From contig CAWCPR010000001.1 in assembly GCA_963797475.1 (NCBI GenBank), positions 1,240,001 to 1,304,000 of the forward strand: a stretch of 64,000 bases of DNA, read 5' to 3'. This DNA comes from CAWCPR01 sp963797475 (GTDB lineage Bacteria; Chloroflexota; Anaerolineae; Anaerolineales; UBA4823). The notes beneath the pieces are model-generated. The model searched no databases. It was not told the DNA's origin and saw nothing but the letters and a program-made list of their open reading frames with translations. Made by a program: the position numbers and the translations under genes. Below are positions 58,501-64,000 of this stretch, piece after piece (position 1 is the first letter of the stretch; every line of letters begins with the position of its first letter).

Positions 58501-59422
58501 CGTTCTGGAAGCCCTTGGATATACTTCCCAGGAAGCAAAAGAGCTGGTCGCTGGCCTCAACCAGGGCCAGATGCCGGACGAGGCCAAGCCCACATTGAAG
58601 CATCTGCAGGGAAATCAAGAACGTTTCCTGGAGAGGGCTGCCTTGACCGTTTGGGGTAGTCGTAGCCAGGCTATCGGTTGGATGCTGGTTGTCCGGGACG
58701 TCAGCGAGGAACAGCAGATCGCCCAGGCGCGTGAATTGATCACCCAGACCCTGGTGCATGATTTGCGCTCTCCGCTCAGCGCCATCCTGGGGGCCGTCGA
58801 TGTGATTGAAGAGGTCACGCAGCAAGAGGTAGACGATTCCGCCGAGGTGTCTTCCCAGGCGCTACAGGTTGTGCGGCGCAGCGCCAGGCGTGTTCTGAGC
58901 ATGGTCGAATCGCTGCTGGATATCGCCCGCATGCGATCCGGCAGCATGGAGCTAAACAAAGTAGAAGTCGACCTGCACAAACAGGCCAGCGCCGTCCTGG
59001 CTGATTTTGTCCCCCTGGCGAGTGAGATCGGCGTGGTGTTACGCAACGAAATCCCAACCGACCTGCCAAAGATTTCGGCCGATGCCAGCAAGCTCGCCCG
59101 GGTGATGACCAACCTGGTCGATAATGCGCTCAAGTTTACGCCCTCCGGCGGAGAGATCACGATCAACGCCGAACAAGACGGTGAAGCCAGCCTGGTTGTC
59201 AAGATCAGCGACACCGGTCCGGGGATTCCCGACGATTTCCACGAACGGATTTTCGAGCGCTATACCCAGGTCCCAGGTCGAAAGGGGCGCTGGCGCGGCT
59301 CGGGATTGGGGTTGACCTTCTGCCGGCTGGCTGTGGAGGCTCATGGCGGGCGCATCTGGGTGGACCGGCGCCCTGGCAGCGGCAGCGTTTTCTCTTTTAC
59401 TTTGCCCCTGGCTGATGAATAA
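55562..59422 (+). CDS. Multi-GAF membrane sensor histidine kinase
   Basis: The 1286-residue protein starts with about six membrane helices (1-230), followed by a helix and four GAF-type domains (about 260-410, 420-580, 590-745, 755-930). A PAS domain (about 935-1050, LLNSVKEGIIMVEAGGRIMLVNETIHTITG) leads to the dimerisation domain with the phosphoacceptor His in LVHDLRSPLSAILGAV (about 1064-1080). The ATPase domain has the N box NLVDNALKFT, the G1 box DTGPGIPDD and the G2 box GSGLGLTFCRLAVEAHGG. No receiver domain is attached, so a separate response regulator must exist. It lies in an operon with the TPR scaffold. Confidence 0.9.
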   Translation: MQSVQIKRLSFYYHAAILVAGFGALLWSISTASPAYWPWTGLVIAIFVAGLVNFPLQLFQKKISLIQVITLGAGLLFGAPTAILSATLGVLLGGGLRQLWGSRSRLPSSPTLQGWVEAGESMGWHHIALVLALSLSGYTRQGLADQSAIQYSERLLVPLLLFAVFHSGLILVDFFLSRPEASGPSARDLLGLSLIEIIPLPFILITVIGYPSTGMAALIGLGGVPIIIAVLLNAMHRAGGSLERRDQEFSTMDQVSQVLRANNNLENLLNVIHQQVSRMLAVDNFYVALNDPKEERIWYPLAVKNGERQNWPGRPLENRLTDRVILERKPIMMALNQVKSLEEIDLPPSRVTPTAWIGVPLVASDRVIGCLALYSIDQGASFTQSDLDLLGILSGPISVGIENALLYEQIQQRASQLEALNQFSALITASLELPEVLVKVCQAMTQVGSGIGSAVFLVDSLDESQVELAHVYQLPQSFVQSDHSFSVTQNGRARCLRTGRPYLSASLDGSMLEPEFLVTLKSNGILAFGDFPLVTPEGQIGFISVYFDQTHVFEDEEVELLQTFASQAALAVANARLHTRTDFALSQRVHQLSILEAVGRELAAATHSERLFEMILGYARDFTNSPWGSIGLYDPLSHRIEIKAKRGYPQDWNGFDVEHGIGGRAVRTQMVINAGDIRLDPDYFDLTGGKSRSQLSIPLAHEGRVLGVLTLECSDLNGYSANDQAFVSQLANQAAIAVINSELYSEIQRRLREQSTLYQVSAQLSGKLELENVLDTIQRAVQAAIAGARTGVYLWEENERAYLLHSHTANSGETGVRDPEPRQPIQFVQAIPGAELHSLERILSNPAPVILNCGQDLPEILRKACTDCCSLIQPLVINQQRLGMAILYLAPNQPPPEQSDLQLLQTIAAQGAISLQNAMLFSDVTLGRDRLTALLNSVKEGIIMVEAGGRIMLVNETIHTITGLHTSQLIDRRFVDLDDHVLEALGYTSQEAKELVAGLNQGQMPDEAKPTLKHLQGNQERFLERAALTVWGSRSQAIGWMLVVRDVSEEQQIAQARELITQTLVHDLRSPLSAILGAVDVIEEVTQQEVDDSAEVSSQALQVVRRSARRVLSMVESLLDIARMRSGSMELNKVEVDLHKQASAVLADFVPLASEIGVVLRNEIPTDLPKISADASKLARVMTNLVDNALKFTPSGGEITINAEQDGEASLVVKISDTGPGIPDDFHERIFERYTQVPGRKGRWRGSGLGLTFCRLAVEAHGGRIWVDRRPGSGSVFSFTLPLADE

Positions 59423-59497
59423 TTCCATCCGGCCCGGCTTAAATCGAGATTTGGAAATTCCACTGCTGCCCGTAAGCAAAACCGTGAGCAAAAAACC

Positions 59498-59526
59498 TTG
59501 CCAAGCCTATAGCAGCGCGCTATAAT
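59498..59526 (+). promoter_or_regulatory. Promoter of the FmdB-type gene
   Basis: TTGCCA (59498-59503) and TATAAT (59521-59526) are separated by 17 bases. The leader to the ATG at 59581 is about 48 bases. Confidence 0.7.
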
Positions 59527-59580
59527 GGGATGTCGCATGAACTAAAAAATCACAAACCTGCGACCTTGTGGTAATAAACG

Positions 59581-59904
59581 ATGCCGATATACACGTATCA
59601 TTGTGACAACTGCGGAGTGCAGTTCGACCGCCAACAAAAATTCAGCGACGCGCTTTTGACCTGGTGTCCCGAGTGCTCCAAAAAAACCCTGCGCAAGGTT
59701 TACCAACCGGTGGGTATCGTATTTAAAGGCTCCGGCTTTTATTCTACTGACCACCGCTCACCTTCCGGTAGCAACCGCTCTGGCCAGGCCAAGAACGATG
59801 ACGGGGAGAAAAGCGAAACGAAATCTTCGTCCAGCGAAAGCACAAGCACGAATACGAACACGGACACGGACACGAGCTCCAGCTCTACCTCTAAAGAGGA
59901 TTGA
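59581..59904 (+). CDS. FmdB-family zinc ribbon protein
   Basis: The 107-residue protein begins with the FmdB zinc ribbon MPIYTYHCDNCGVQFDRQQ...CPECSKKTLRKVYQPVGIVFKGSGFYSTD, with four cysteines at about 8, 11, 29 and 32. The tail (about 70-107) is a Ser/Thr/Asp-rich disordered stretch. FmdB-type proteins occur in many bacteria and the role is unsettled, often regulatory. No ribosome binding site is seen. It ends 24 bases before a bidirectional terminator, opposite tRNA-Asn. Confidence 0.88.
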   Translation: MPIYTYHCDNCGVQFDRQQKFSDALLTWCPECSKKTLRKVYQPVGIVFKGSGFYSTDHRSPSGSNRSGQAKNDDGEKSETKSSSSESTSTNTNTDTDTSSSSTSKED

Positions 59905-59928
59905 CCGGCAAGGAAACCATGCCATAAT

Positions 59929-59957
59929 AAAAACGCGCCCGATTTGGGCGCGTTTTT
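59929..59957. terminator. Bidirectional intrinsic terminator
   Basis: A perfect stem ACGCGCCC/GGGCGCGT flanked by A5 and T5 runs forms a Rho-independent terminator in both directions, serving the FmdB-type gene from the left and tRNA-Asn from the right. Confidence 0.9.
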
Positions 59958-59967
59958 CATTTTCAGG

Positions 59968-60040
59968 CTCCTCGACCAGGACTCGAACCTGGAACCTAGC
60001 GGTTAACAGCCGCCCGCTCTGCCTATTGAGCTATCGAGGA
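59968..60040 (-). tRNA. tRNA-Asn (GTT anticodon)
   Basis: The 73-base minus-strand sequence has a 7-bp acceptor stem TCCTCGA/TCGAGGA, D loop with AGCTCAATAGGCAGAGC, anticodon loop CTGTTAA giving GTT (Asn), a variable loop TAGGTT and T arm TTCGAGTCC, with discriminator G. CCA is not encoded. A consensus promoter lies directly upstream and a terminator downstream. Confidence 0.95.
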
Positions 60041-60054
60041 ATTTGGCGAGGGGC

Positions 60055-60083
60055 ATTATAAACTCAAGCCAGGGGGGTGTCAA
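60055..60083 (-). promoter_or_regulatory. Consensus promoter of tRNA-Asn
   Basis: On the minus strand TTGACA (complement of 60078-60083) and TATAAT (complement of 60055-60060) are 17 bases apart, 14 bases before the tRNA 5' end. Confidence 0.85.
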
Positions 60084-60161
60084 GTGAAAGCCAAGTTCAG
60101 AAAAATCCGGCCCCAAAATTGCCTCCTAACTAAGTTGTAGGTCGCTAAGAAGGCCTGAAAA

Positions 60162-60190
60162 TTGACGCAAGGTTAGCTTGCAAGTATAAT
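60162..60190 (+). promoter_or_regulatory. Promoter of the DUF4388-GTPase operon
   Basis: TTGACG (60162-60167) and TATAAT (60185-60190) are separated by 17 bases. Transcription would begin near 60197, giving a leader of about 48 bases with a TGAGG site six bases before the ATG. Confidence 0.8.
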
Positions 60191-60244
60191 CGTTTCAACT
60201 CTTTTACAACCTGTAGTTTTCAGGCAATTCCTGTTGAGGCCTCC

Positions 60245-61084
60245 ATGGCATTAAAGGGCAACCTACGCGATTTTACGATCACACAACTACTCAACTTAAT
60301 AAATTTAGCCCGAAAGACAGGAACGCTTATCGTGGAAGGCCCTGGCGACAAGGTCTGGATCAGTTTCCGTGAAGGTAAGCTCGCCTATGCCCAGATAGGC
60401 CAAGAGGACAACAGCCTGGCGACCATTCTTTACCGGGCGAATAAGCTGTCCGCAGCCCAGCACAGGGCCATCAAAGCGCGCGCGGCTAACATGAGCGATA
60501 AAGAGCTGGGCCTGCTGCTGATCAACGCAAACTATATCAACCAGCAAGACATCCTCAACAGCTTGCAGAACTACTTCACCACCGTCGTCAACCGCCTGTT
60601 CACCTGGGTTGAAGGCCTTTTTCGTTTTGAGAACGACCTGCTTCCGCCGGACGATAAGATTACCGTGCGCATCAGCCTGGAAAACATCATCATGGAAGGC
60701 ACCCGGCGCATCCGAGAATGGGAGCAGCTCCAGGATGAAATCCCCAGCCTGGATATGGCCTTGAAATTCGCCGACCGGCCCGGAACGAACATCCGCAACG
60801 TGAACTTGAGTGTTGAAGAGTGGCGGGTCGTATCCTATATCAACCCGAAGAATTCCATCCGCCAGATCGCCCGCGCCACGAAGATGAACGATTTGGAGAT
60901 CCGCCGCATTGTGTACGGCTTATTGCAGGCGGGTTTGGTGGAGATTATCCGCCCTGCGGGGGTTCAACTACAGCCAAAACCCCAGGGCAGGCAGCAGCCA
61001 CAGCAGCAGCCTGCACCGCAGAAAAATAAAGAAGAGCAGAAATCCCTAATCAACCGGCTGATCAGCCGCATCCGTTCTCTTTGA
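60245..61084 (+). CDS. DUF4388 domain protein
   Basis: The 279-residue protein has an N-terminal DUF4388 domain (about 1-110) opening LKGNLRDFTITQLLNLINLARKTGTLIV, a central helix-rich region with VRISLENIIMEGTRRIREW and a winged-helix-like segment near 185-235 (VVSYINPKNSIRQIARATKMNDLEIRRIVYGLLQAGLVEII). The last 50 residues are Gln/Pro/Lys-rich. DUF4388 proteins are linked with small GTPases of the MglA/Ras type. The GTPase gene follows 48 bases downstream and is very likely its partner. A consensus promoter drives the pair. Confidence 0.85.
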   Translation: MALKGNLRDFTITQLLNLINLARKTGTLIVEGPGDKVWISFREGKLAYAQIGQEDNSLATILYRANKLSAAQHRAIKARAANMSDKELGLLLINANYINQQDILNSLQNYFTTVVNRLFTWVEGLFRFENDLLPPDDKITVRISLENIIMEGTRRIREWEQLQDEIPSLDMALKFADRPGTNIRNVNLSVEEWRVVSYINPKNSIRQIARATKMNDLEIRRIVYGLLQAGLVEIIRPAGVQLQPKPQGRQQPQQQPAPQKNKEEQKSLINRLISRIRSL

Positions 61085-61132
61085 TCCAATCCAGCGATCT
61101 CGAATCCGCCAGGAGCCTAAGGAAAGCGCCCA

Positions 61133-61672
61133 ATGCAAACGGTAAAAATGGTGGTTACAGGCCCATTCAACGCCGGCAAAACAGAGTTTATTCGTTCCGT
61201 CAGCGAAATTGACGTGGTTTCGACGGAGAAACCCATCTCTTCCGAGCAGGAACGCGTAAAGGAAACCACCACGGTCGCCATGGATTTTGGCCGCATCACC
61301 GTCGATGATGACCTGGTGCTCTATCTGTTTGGCACGCCCGGTCAGAAACGCTTCGACTTCATGTGGGAGATCCTCTCGGAGGGGATGCTTGGGTTCATCG
61401 TCATGATCGACAGCACCCGGCCCGAGACCTTCAGGGAGGCGCGCACCATTCTGGAGACTTTTCGCGCCTACGCCCCCACCCCTTATGTGGTCGCGGCCAA
61501 CAAGCAGGATCGAGACGACGCCTGGGAAATGGACGACATGCGCATCGCCCTGCGCCTGGACTCAAAAGTCAAGCTCCTGCCGTGTGTGGCTATGGATAAA
61601 GAGACGGTAAAGTCTGTTTTATTGGAATTACTTTATAGTATCCTCGCCGAAATGGAATCAAACGGATCTTAG
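61133..61672 (+). CDS. Small GTPase (MglA/Rab-like)
   Basis: The 179-residue protein has P-loop VVTGPFNAGKTEFIRS (about 6-21), a switch-I stretch with the family Thr (KETTTVAMDFG), switch-II G3 as LYLFGTPGQKRF and specificity motif VVAANKQDRDDAW (NKQD). The FGTPGQ sequence replaces the usual DTPG-type, as is common in bacterial Ras-like ATP/GTP-binding proteins. It sits 48 bases after its presumed DUF4388 partner. Such pairs are proposed to control polarity or cell-surface dynamics; the role here is unknown. Confidence 0.9.
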   Translation: MQTVKMVVTGPFNAGKTEFIRSVSEIDVVSTEKPISSEQERVKETTTVAMDFGRITVDDDLVLYLFGTPGQKRFDFMWEILSEGMLGFIVMIDSTRPETFREARTILETFRAYAPTPYVVAANKQDRDDAWEMDDMRIALRLDSKVKLLPCVAMDKETVKSVLLELLYSILAEMESNGS

Positions 61673-61707
61673 CACATTGGGGAACGCCATCCGTTCAATG
61701 AAACGCT

Positions 61708-62508
61708 GTGTCATCAATTACGACCGATCAAGGGATTGTTCATTACGAAGTCTACGGAAGAGGACGGCCGGTTATCCTGCTTCACGGTTGGCTGGGTTCG
61801 TGGGGATTATGGCAGGAGACAATGAGCTACCTGGGCCGCTATTACCGCACCTATGCCCTGGATTTCTGGGGTTTTGGCGAATCCGGCAAAAAGCGTGACA
61901 CCTACCACGTACAGGATTTCGTCAGCCTGGTCGATCAATTCATGGAGCAGCTTGGGATCGCACAGGCCCCGCTGGTCGGACACAGCATGGGGGGAACGGT
62001 CAGCCTTTCGGTCGCCATCCAATACCCCGAAAGGGTTCGCAAAGTCGTGGTCATCGGGTCGCCCATCGTTGGGTCTTCCTTATCCCTTCTGTTAAAACTC
62101 TTCGGCCGCCGCCCGGTGGCTTATGTGGTCCACCATAACATGTGGGGGTTGCGCCTGGGCTTCAAGTTGTTAGCGCCGTTTTACTCGCGCGATCCTTGCT
62201 GGTACGATATGATGAATCGCGACCTATCCCGAACGACGTTGGAATCCTTCCTGCTCAGCATTGCTTCGCTGCGCGAGACGGACCTGCGGCCCCAGATCGG
62301 CAAGATCAGCGTGCCAACCATGGGGATGTTTGGAGATAAAGACATCGTCGTCAACCCCAACCAGTGGAAACCGATGCAGGAGGGCATCCCCAACGTCCGC
62401 ATTGAGCGCTTTTCCACCGCCGGACACTTCATTATGCTCGATGAGCCGCAGAAATTCATGGAGACTTTGCACGACTTCCTGGATTGTTCGACACCCTGTC
62501 CGCAATGA
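61708..62508 (+). CDS. Alpha/beta hydrolase
   Basis: The 266-residue protein has VILLHGWLGSWGLW, nucleophile GHSMGGTVS (Ser), DFWGFGESG, catalytic Asp in FGDKDIVVNP and His in STAGHFIMLDEP. There is no signal peptide. The start is a GTG at 61708 with only weak upstream purines; it follows the GTPase stop by 36 bases. The downstream transferase-like gene overlaps by 4 bases (ATGA), so they are translationally coupled. The substrate is unknown. Confidence 0.85.
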   Translation: MSSITTDQGIVHYEVYGRGRPVILLHGWLGSWGLWQETMSYLGRYYRTYALDFWGFGESGKKRDTYHVQDFVSLVDQFMEQLGIAQAPLVGHSMGGTVSLSVAIQYPERVRKVVVIGSPIVGSSLSLLLKLFGRRPVAYVVHHNMWGLRLGFKLLAPFYSRDPCWYDMMNRDLSRTTLESFLLSIASLRETDLRPQIGKISVPTMGMFGDKDIVVNPNQWKPMQEGIPNVRIERFSTAGHFIMLDEPQKFMETLHDFLDCSTPCPQ

Positions 62509-63785
62509 TGTTAAAGATTATCCTGCAAGATCCTCGTTACCTGCATCCTTTCAACGAGCGCGCCCGGGACCTGCGTATTCTCAACAAGCCGCTCTGGCTG
62601 GTCCAACGCGACGTTCTGGCGCCTTATGCCAACCGCGAGATCGAGCTGCTGGATGGAGAATCCCTGCCTGAAACGGATGAAGCGTGCCTGGTTTATCGCG
62701 ATAACCTGTATTTTGACAGCGATTATATCCAGGCTTTCCTGAAAGAAGCGCAACTGCGCCGGCGGGCCTGCCGGGCGGCATTTACCACCAACGATGCGCC
62801 ATTCCGCGAACACGCCTTACCCCTATCGACCTCCTACACCCAGGAGGGCGAGCTCTTCCTGGCGGATTTGTGGTATTTCCCGAACGGGCCAGAGAAGCAC
62901 GCCGAACCGGTCGTGGTCGATTCACATTCAATCGAAGCGGGTTATTATCACGTACCTACCTACATGGCGTACGAACAGGGCGATCTGGTTTTCCAGGTGC
63001 CGCTGCGCAGCTTGATCGCGATCAATTCGTGGGTGCATGTTTTCATCACAGACGTGGTCTTTGGCCTGTTCAGCCGCGGCGCCCGCTTCGAAAACCACTT
63101 AAATCGGGATCCATTTTTCAAATTGCGCACTCTGGCCCGGGCGATGTATGAGGGCAAGCAGGTGTTGGAATGCTCAGAGCTGGTGAAAGTCGGCCGGAAC
63201 TGCGTCATCGACCCGCGCGCCGTGATCCACGGCCCAACGACAATCGGCAATAATGTCACCATCAACGCCGGCGCTGTCATTGAAAACTGCATCATTGGCG
63301 ACAACGTCAACATTTCCCAGGATTGCCAGTTGATGCTTTCGGTTGTCGGAGACGGGGCCTTCTTACCCTTCCGGACCTCCCTTTTCATGACCACCTTGAT
63401 GGATAACAGCATGGTGGCCCAAAACACCTGCCTGCAGATGTGTGTAATTGGCAGAAATACATTTATTGGGGCCGGTTCTACTTTTACCGATTTCAACTTG
63501 CTGCCCAAACCCTTGTTCGCCCTGGACGGACAGGGAGAGTTGGGACTGGCAAACCGGCCTGTCCTGGGAGGCTGTGTAGGCCACAACTGCCGCCTGGGAT
63601 CTGGGATGGTCATCTTCCCTGCCCGGACAATCGAATCGGACGTCGTGCTTTTCGCTTCGGCGGAGCGCCGTGTGATCGACCGGGATGTATATTACGAAGA
63701 CAGCGACCATCACAAACTATCGTTTTCTACCATGCACCCGCGCCTCTATCCCCGCCCCGGCGAGGCGATAAAAGAATCATGGTAG
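62505..63785 (+). CDS. Left-handed beta-helix (hexapeptide) transferase-like protein
   Basis: The 426-residue protein has an N-terminal region (about 1-210) that resembles a nucleotidyltransferase-like fold only weakly (MLKIILQDPRYLHPFNERARDLRILNKPLW). Hexapeptide repeats start near residue 225: VKVGRNCVIDPRAVIHGPTTIGNNVTINAGAVIENCIIGDNVNIS (in parts GRNCVIDPRAVIHG and GNNVTINAGAVIEN). They are followed by a second helix segment VVGDGAFLPFRTSLF and CVGHNCRLGSGMVIFPARTIES. Such proteins are acyl- or nucleotidyl-transferases of sugars or lipids. It overlaps the preceding hydrolase gene at ATGA. The next gene begins 3 bases after its stop, so three genes form a tight operon. Confidence 0.75.
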   Translation: MMLKIILQDPRYLHPFNERARDLRILNKPLWLVQRDVLAPYANREIELLDGESLPETDEACLVYRDNLYFDSDYIQAFLKEAQLRRRACRAAFTTNDAPFREHALPLSTSYTQEGELFLADLWYFPNGPEKHAEPVVVDSHSIEAGYYHVPTYMAYEQGDLVFQVPLRSLIAINSWVHVFITDVVFGLFSRGARFENHLNRDPFFKLRTLARAMYEGKQVLECSELVKVGRNCVIDPRAVIHGPTTIGNNVTINAGAVIENCIIGDNVNISQDCQLMLSVVGDGAFLPFRTSLFMTTLMDNSMVAQNTCLQMCVIGRNTFIGAGSTFTDFNLLPKPLFALDGQGELGLANRPVLGGCVGHNCRLGSGMVIFPARTIESDVVLFASAERRVIDRDVYYEDSDHHKLSFSTMHPRLYPRPGEAIKESW

Positions 63786-63788
63786 CTC

Positions 63789-64000
63789 GTGGATACCTTT
63801 GCGTTCATCATCCACCCAATCGACCCCAAGCGCGACGTCAGCCGGAAATTTCCCCTCGCCGGGCGGATTTTCAGCGAGCGCCAGATCAACTTCCTTTCCA
63901 CTTTTTTCCCACCGGTTTACATTTCCGAGATTGAGGGAATTCGTTCGGCAGCCACTGGCAAACAGGTTAAAGGCTGGTTTATCGCCTGCCCGCTGACCCC
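63789..64000 (+). CDS. COG5322-like dehydrogenase (acyl-ACP reductase relative), N-terminal part
   Basis: Only about 70 residues are inside the window: a GTG start giving MDTFAFIIHPIDPKRDVSRKF, then FFPPVYISEIEGIRSAATG and QVKGWFIACPLT. This fits the start of COG5322 predicted dehydrogenases, relatives of the cyanobacterial acyl-ACP reductase, whose N-terminus carries the GIRS and GWFIACPLT motifs. The rest lies beyond the right edge, so neither the NADP site nor the catalytic Cys can be checked. It follows the transferase-like gene by 3 bases. The assignment is tentative. Confidence 0.55.
   Translation, partial: MDTFAFIIHPIDPKRDVSRKFPLAGRIFSERQINFLSTFFPPVYISEIEGIRSAATGKQVKGWFIACPLT

Noticed and set aside
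62505..63785. Calling the beta-helix protein GlmU
   Set aside because: The N-terminal half lacks the GlmU-type nucleotide loop LAAGxGTRM, so only the helix part is supported.
1..64000. Search for in-frame UGA selenoproteins among the window's genes
   Set aside because: None of the genes here stops at a TGA in a conserved position followed by family-matching residues in the same frame; the broken genes need frame shifts, not readthrough.

Overview
The window reads as a chromosomal segment of a Chloroflexota bacterium, most likely class Anaerolineae. The inference rests on moderately high GC, a complete set of bacterial coenzyme F420 genes, large multi-GAF sensor kinases, DUF4388 plus small-GTPase pairs, DUF5995 and DUF1385 proteins, secreted proteins with Pro/Thr linkers, and a secreted repeat protein ending in YLPLVKR. 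No taxonomic marker such as rRNA is present. A TtuB/TtuA-like tRNA thiolation pair hints at warm-adapted ancestry but does not prove it. I see no phage genes, insertion sequences or CRISPR arrays.

Layout. 1-9.4 kb: the N-terminal part of a membrane sensor-like protein, a VOC protein, a decayed DeoR remnant, an MFS exporter, a MoxR/DUF58/VWA/VWA operon with an upstream membrane-tethered Deg-type protease, and a secreted DUF5666-type repeat protein. 9.6-15.6 kb: a frameshifted protealysin-like M4 protease overlapping its emfourin-type inhibitor, two divergent short-chain dehydrogenases with a TetR regulator around a triple CAATTG operator, a frameshifted ECF sigma factor with a SnoaL-like tail, and a DUF5995 protein. 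15.6-19.05 kb: two divergent phosphodiester-glycosidase paralogues around a 480-bp intergenic region rich in hairpins; a third paralogue lies at 37.5 kb.

19.0-30.3 kb (minus strand) is the centrepiece. One colinear run of ten genes goes from a molybdenum-hydroxylase FAD subunit and a fused [2Fe-2S]/molybdopterin subunit through a Nudix hydrolase and an SsnA-like amidohydrolase to F420:NADP reductase (npdG), cofE, a pyrophosphatase-like/FbiB-type nitroreductase fusion, cofD (frameshifted here), cofC and an F420-dependent LLM oxidoreductase. It couples a purine or N-heterocycle hydroxylase module of the kind tied to selenium metabolism with the making, reduction and use of F420.

30.5-47 kb: DUF1361, an M20 peptidase, an ECF sigma factor with a beta-propeller putative anti-sigma factor, DUF1385, a WD40 lipoprotein, YjbQ, a lipoprotein, an alpha/beta-hydrolase-AMP-ligase fusion, a second hydrolase, the ttuB/ttuA-like pair, a queuosine-precursor transporter and glutamine synthetase. 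47-64 kb: a small HExxH protein, a selenocysteine tRNA (anticodon TCA, encoded CCA), a site-2 protease, a Ser/Thr kinase-NTPase-TPR protein, a LysM lipoprotein, a TPR membrane protein, a 1286-residue multi-GAF histidine kinase, an FmdB-type zinc ribbon, tRNA-Asn, a DUF4388/small-GTPase pair, an alpha/beta hydrolase, a beta-helix transferase-like protein and the start of a COG5322-like reductase.

Several promoters match the sigma-70 consensus with 17-bp spacing, and at a few genes the -10 box lies only 5-7 bases before the ATG with no ribosome binding site, which suggests leaderless transcripts. Three genes carry single-base frameshifts (M4 protease, ECF sigma factor, cofD). Whether these are real or assembly errors cannot be told from the sequence. 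All family names come from reading motifs by eye; no database search was run.
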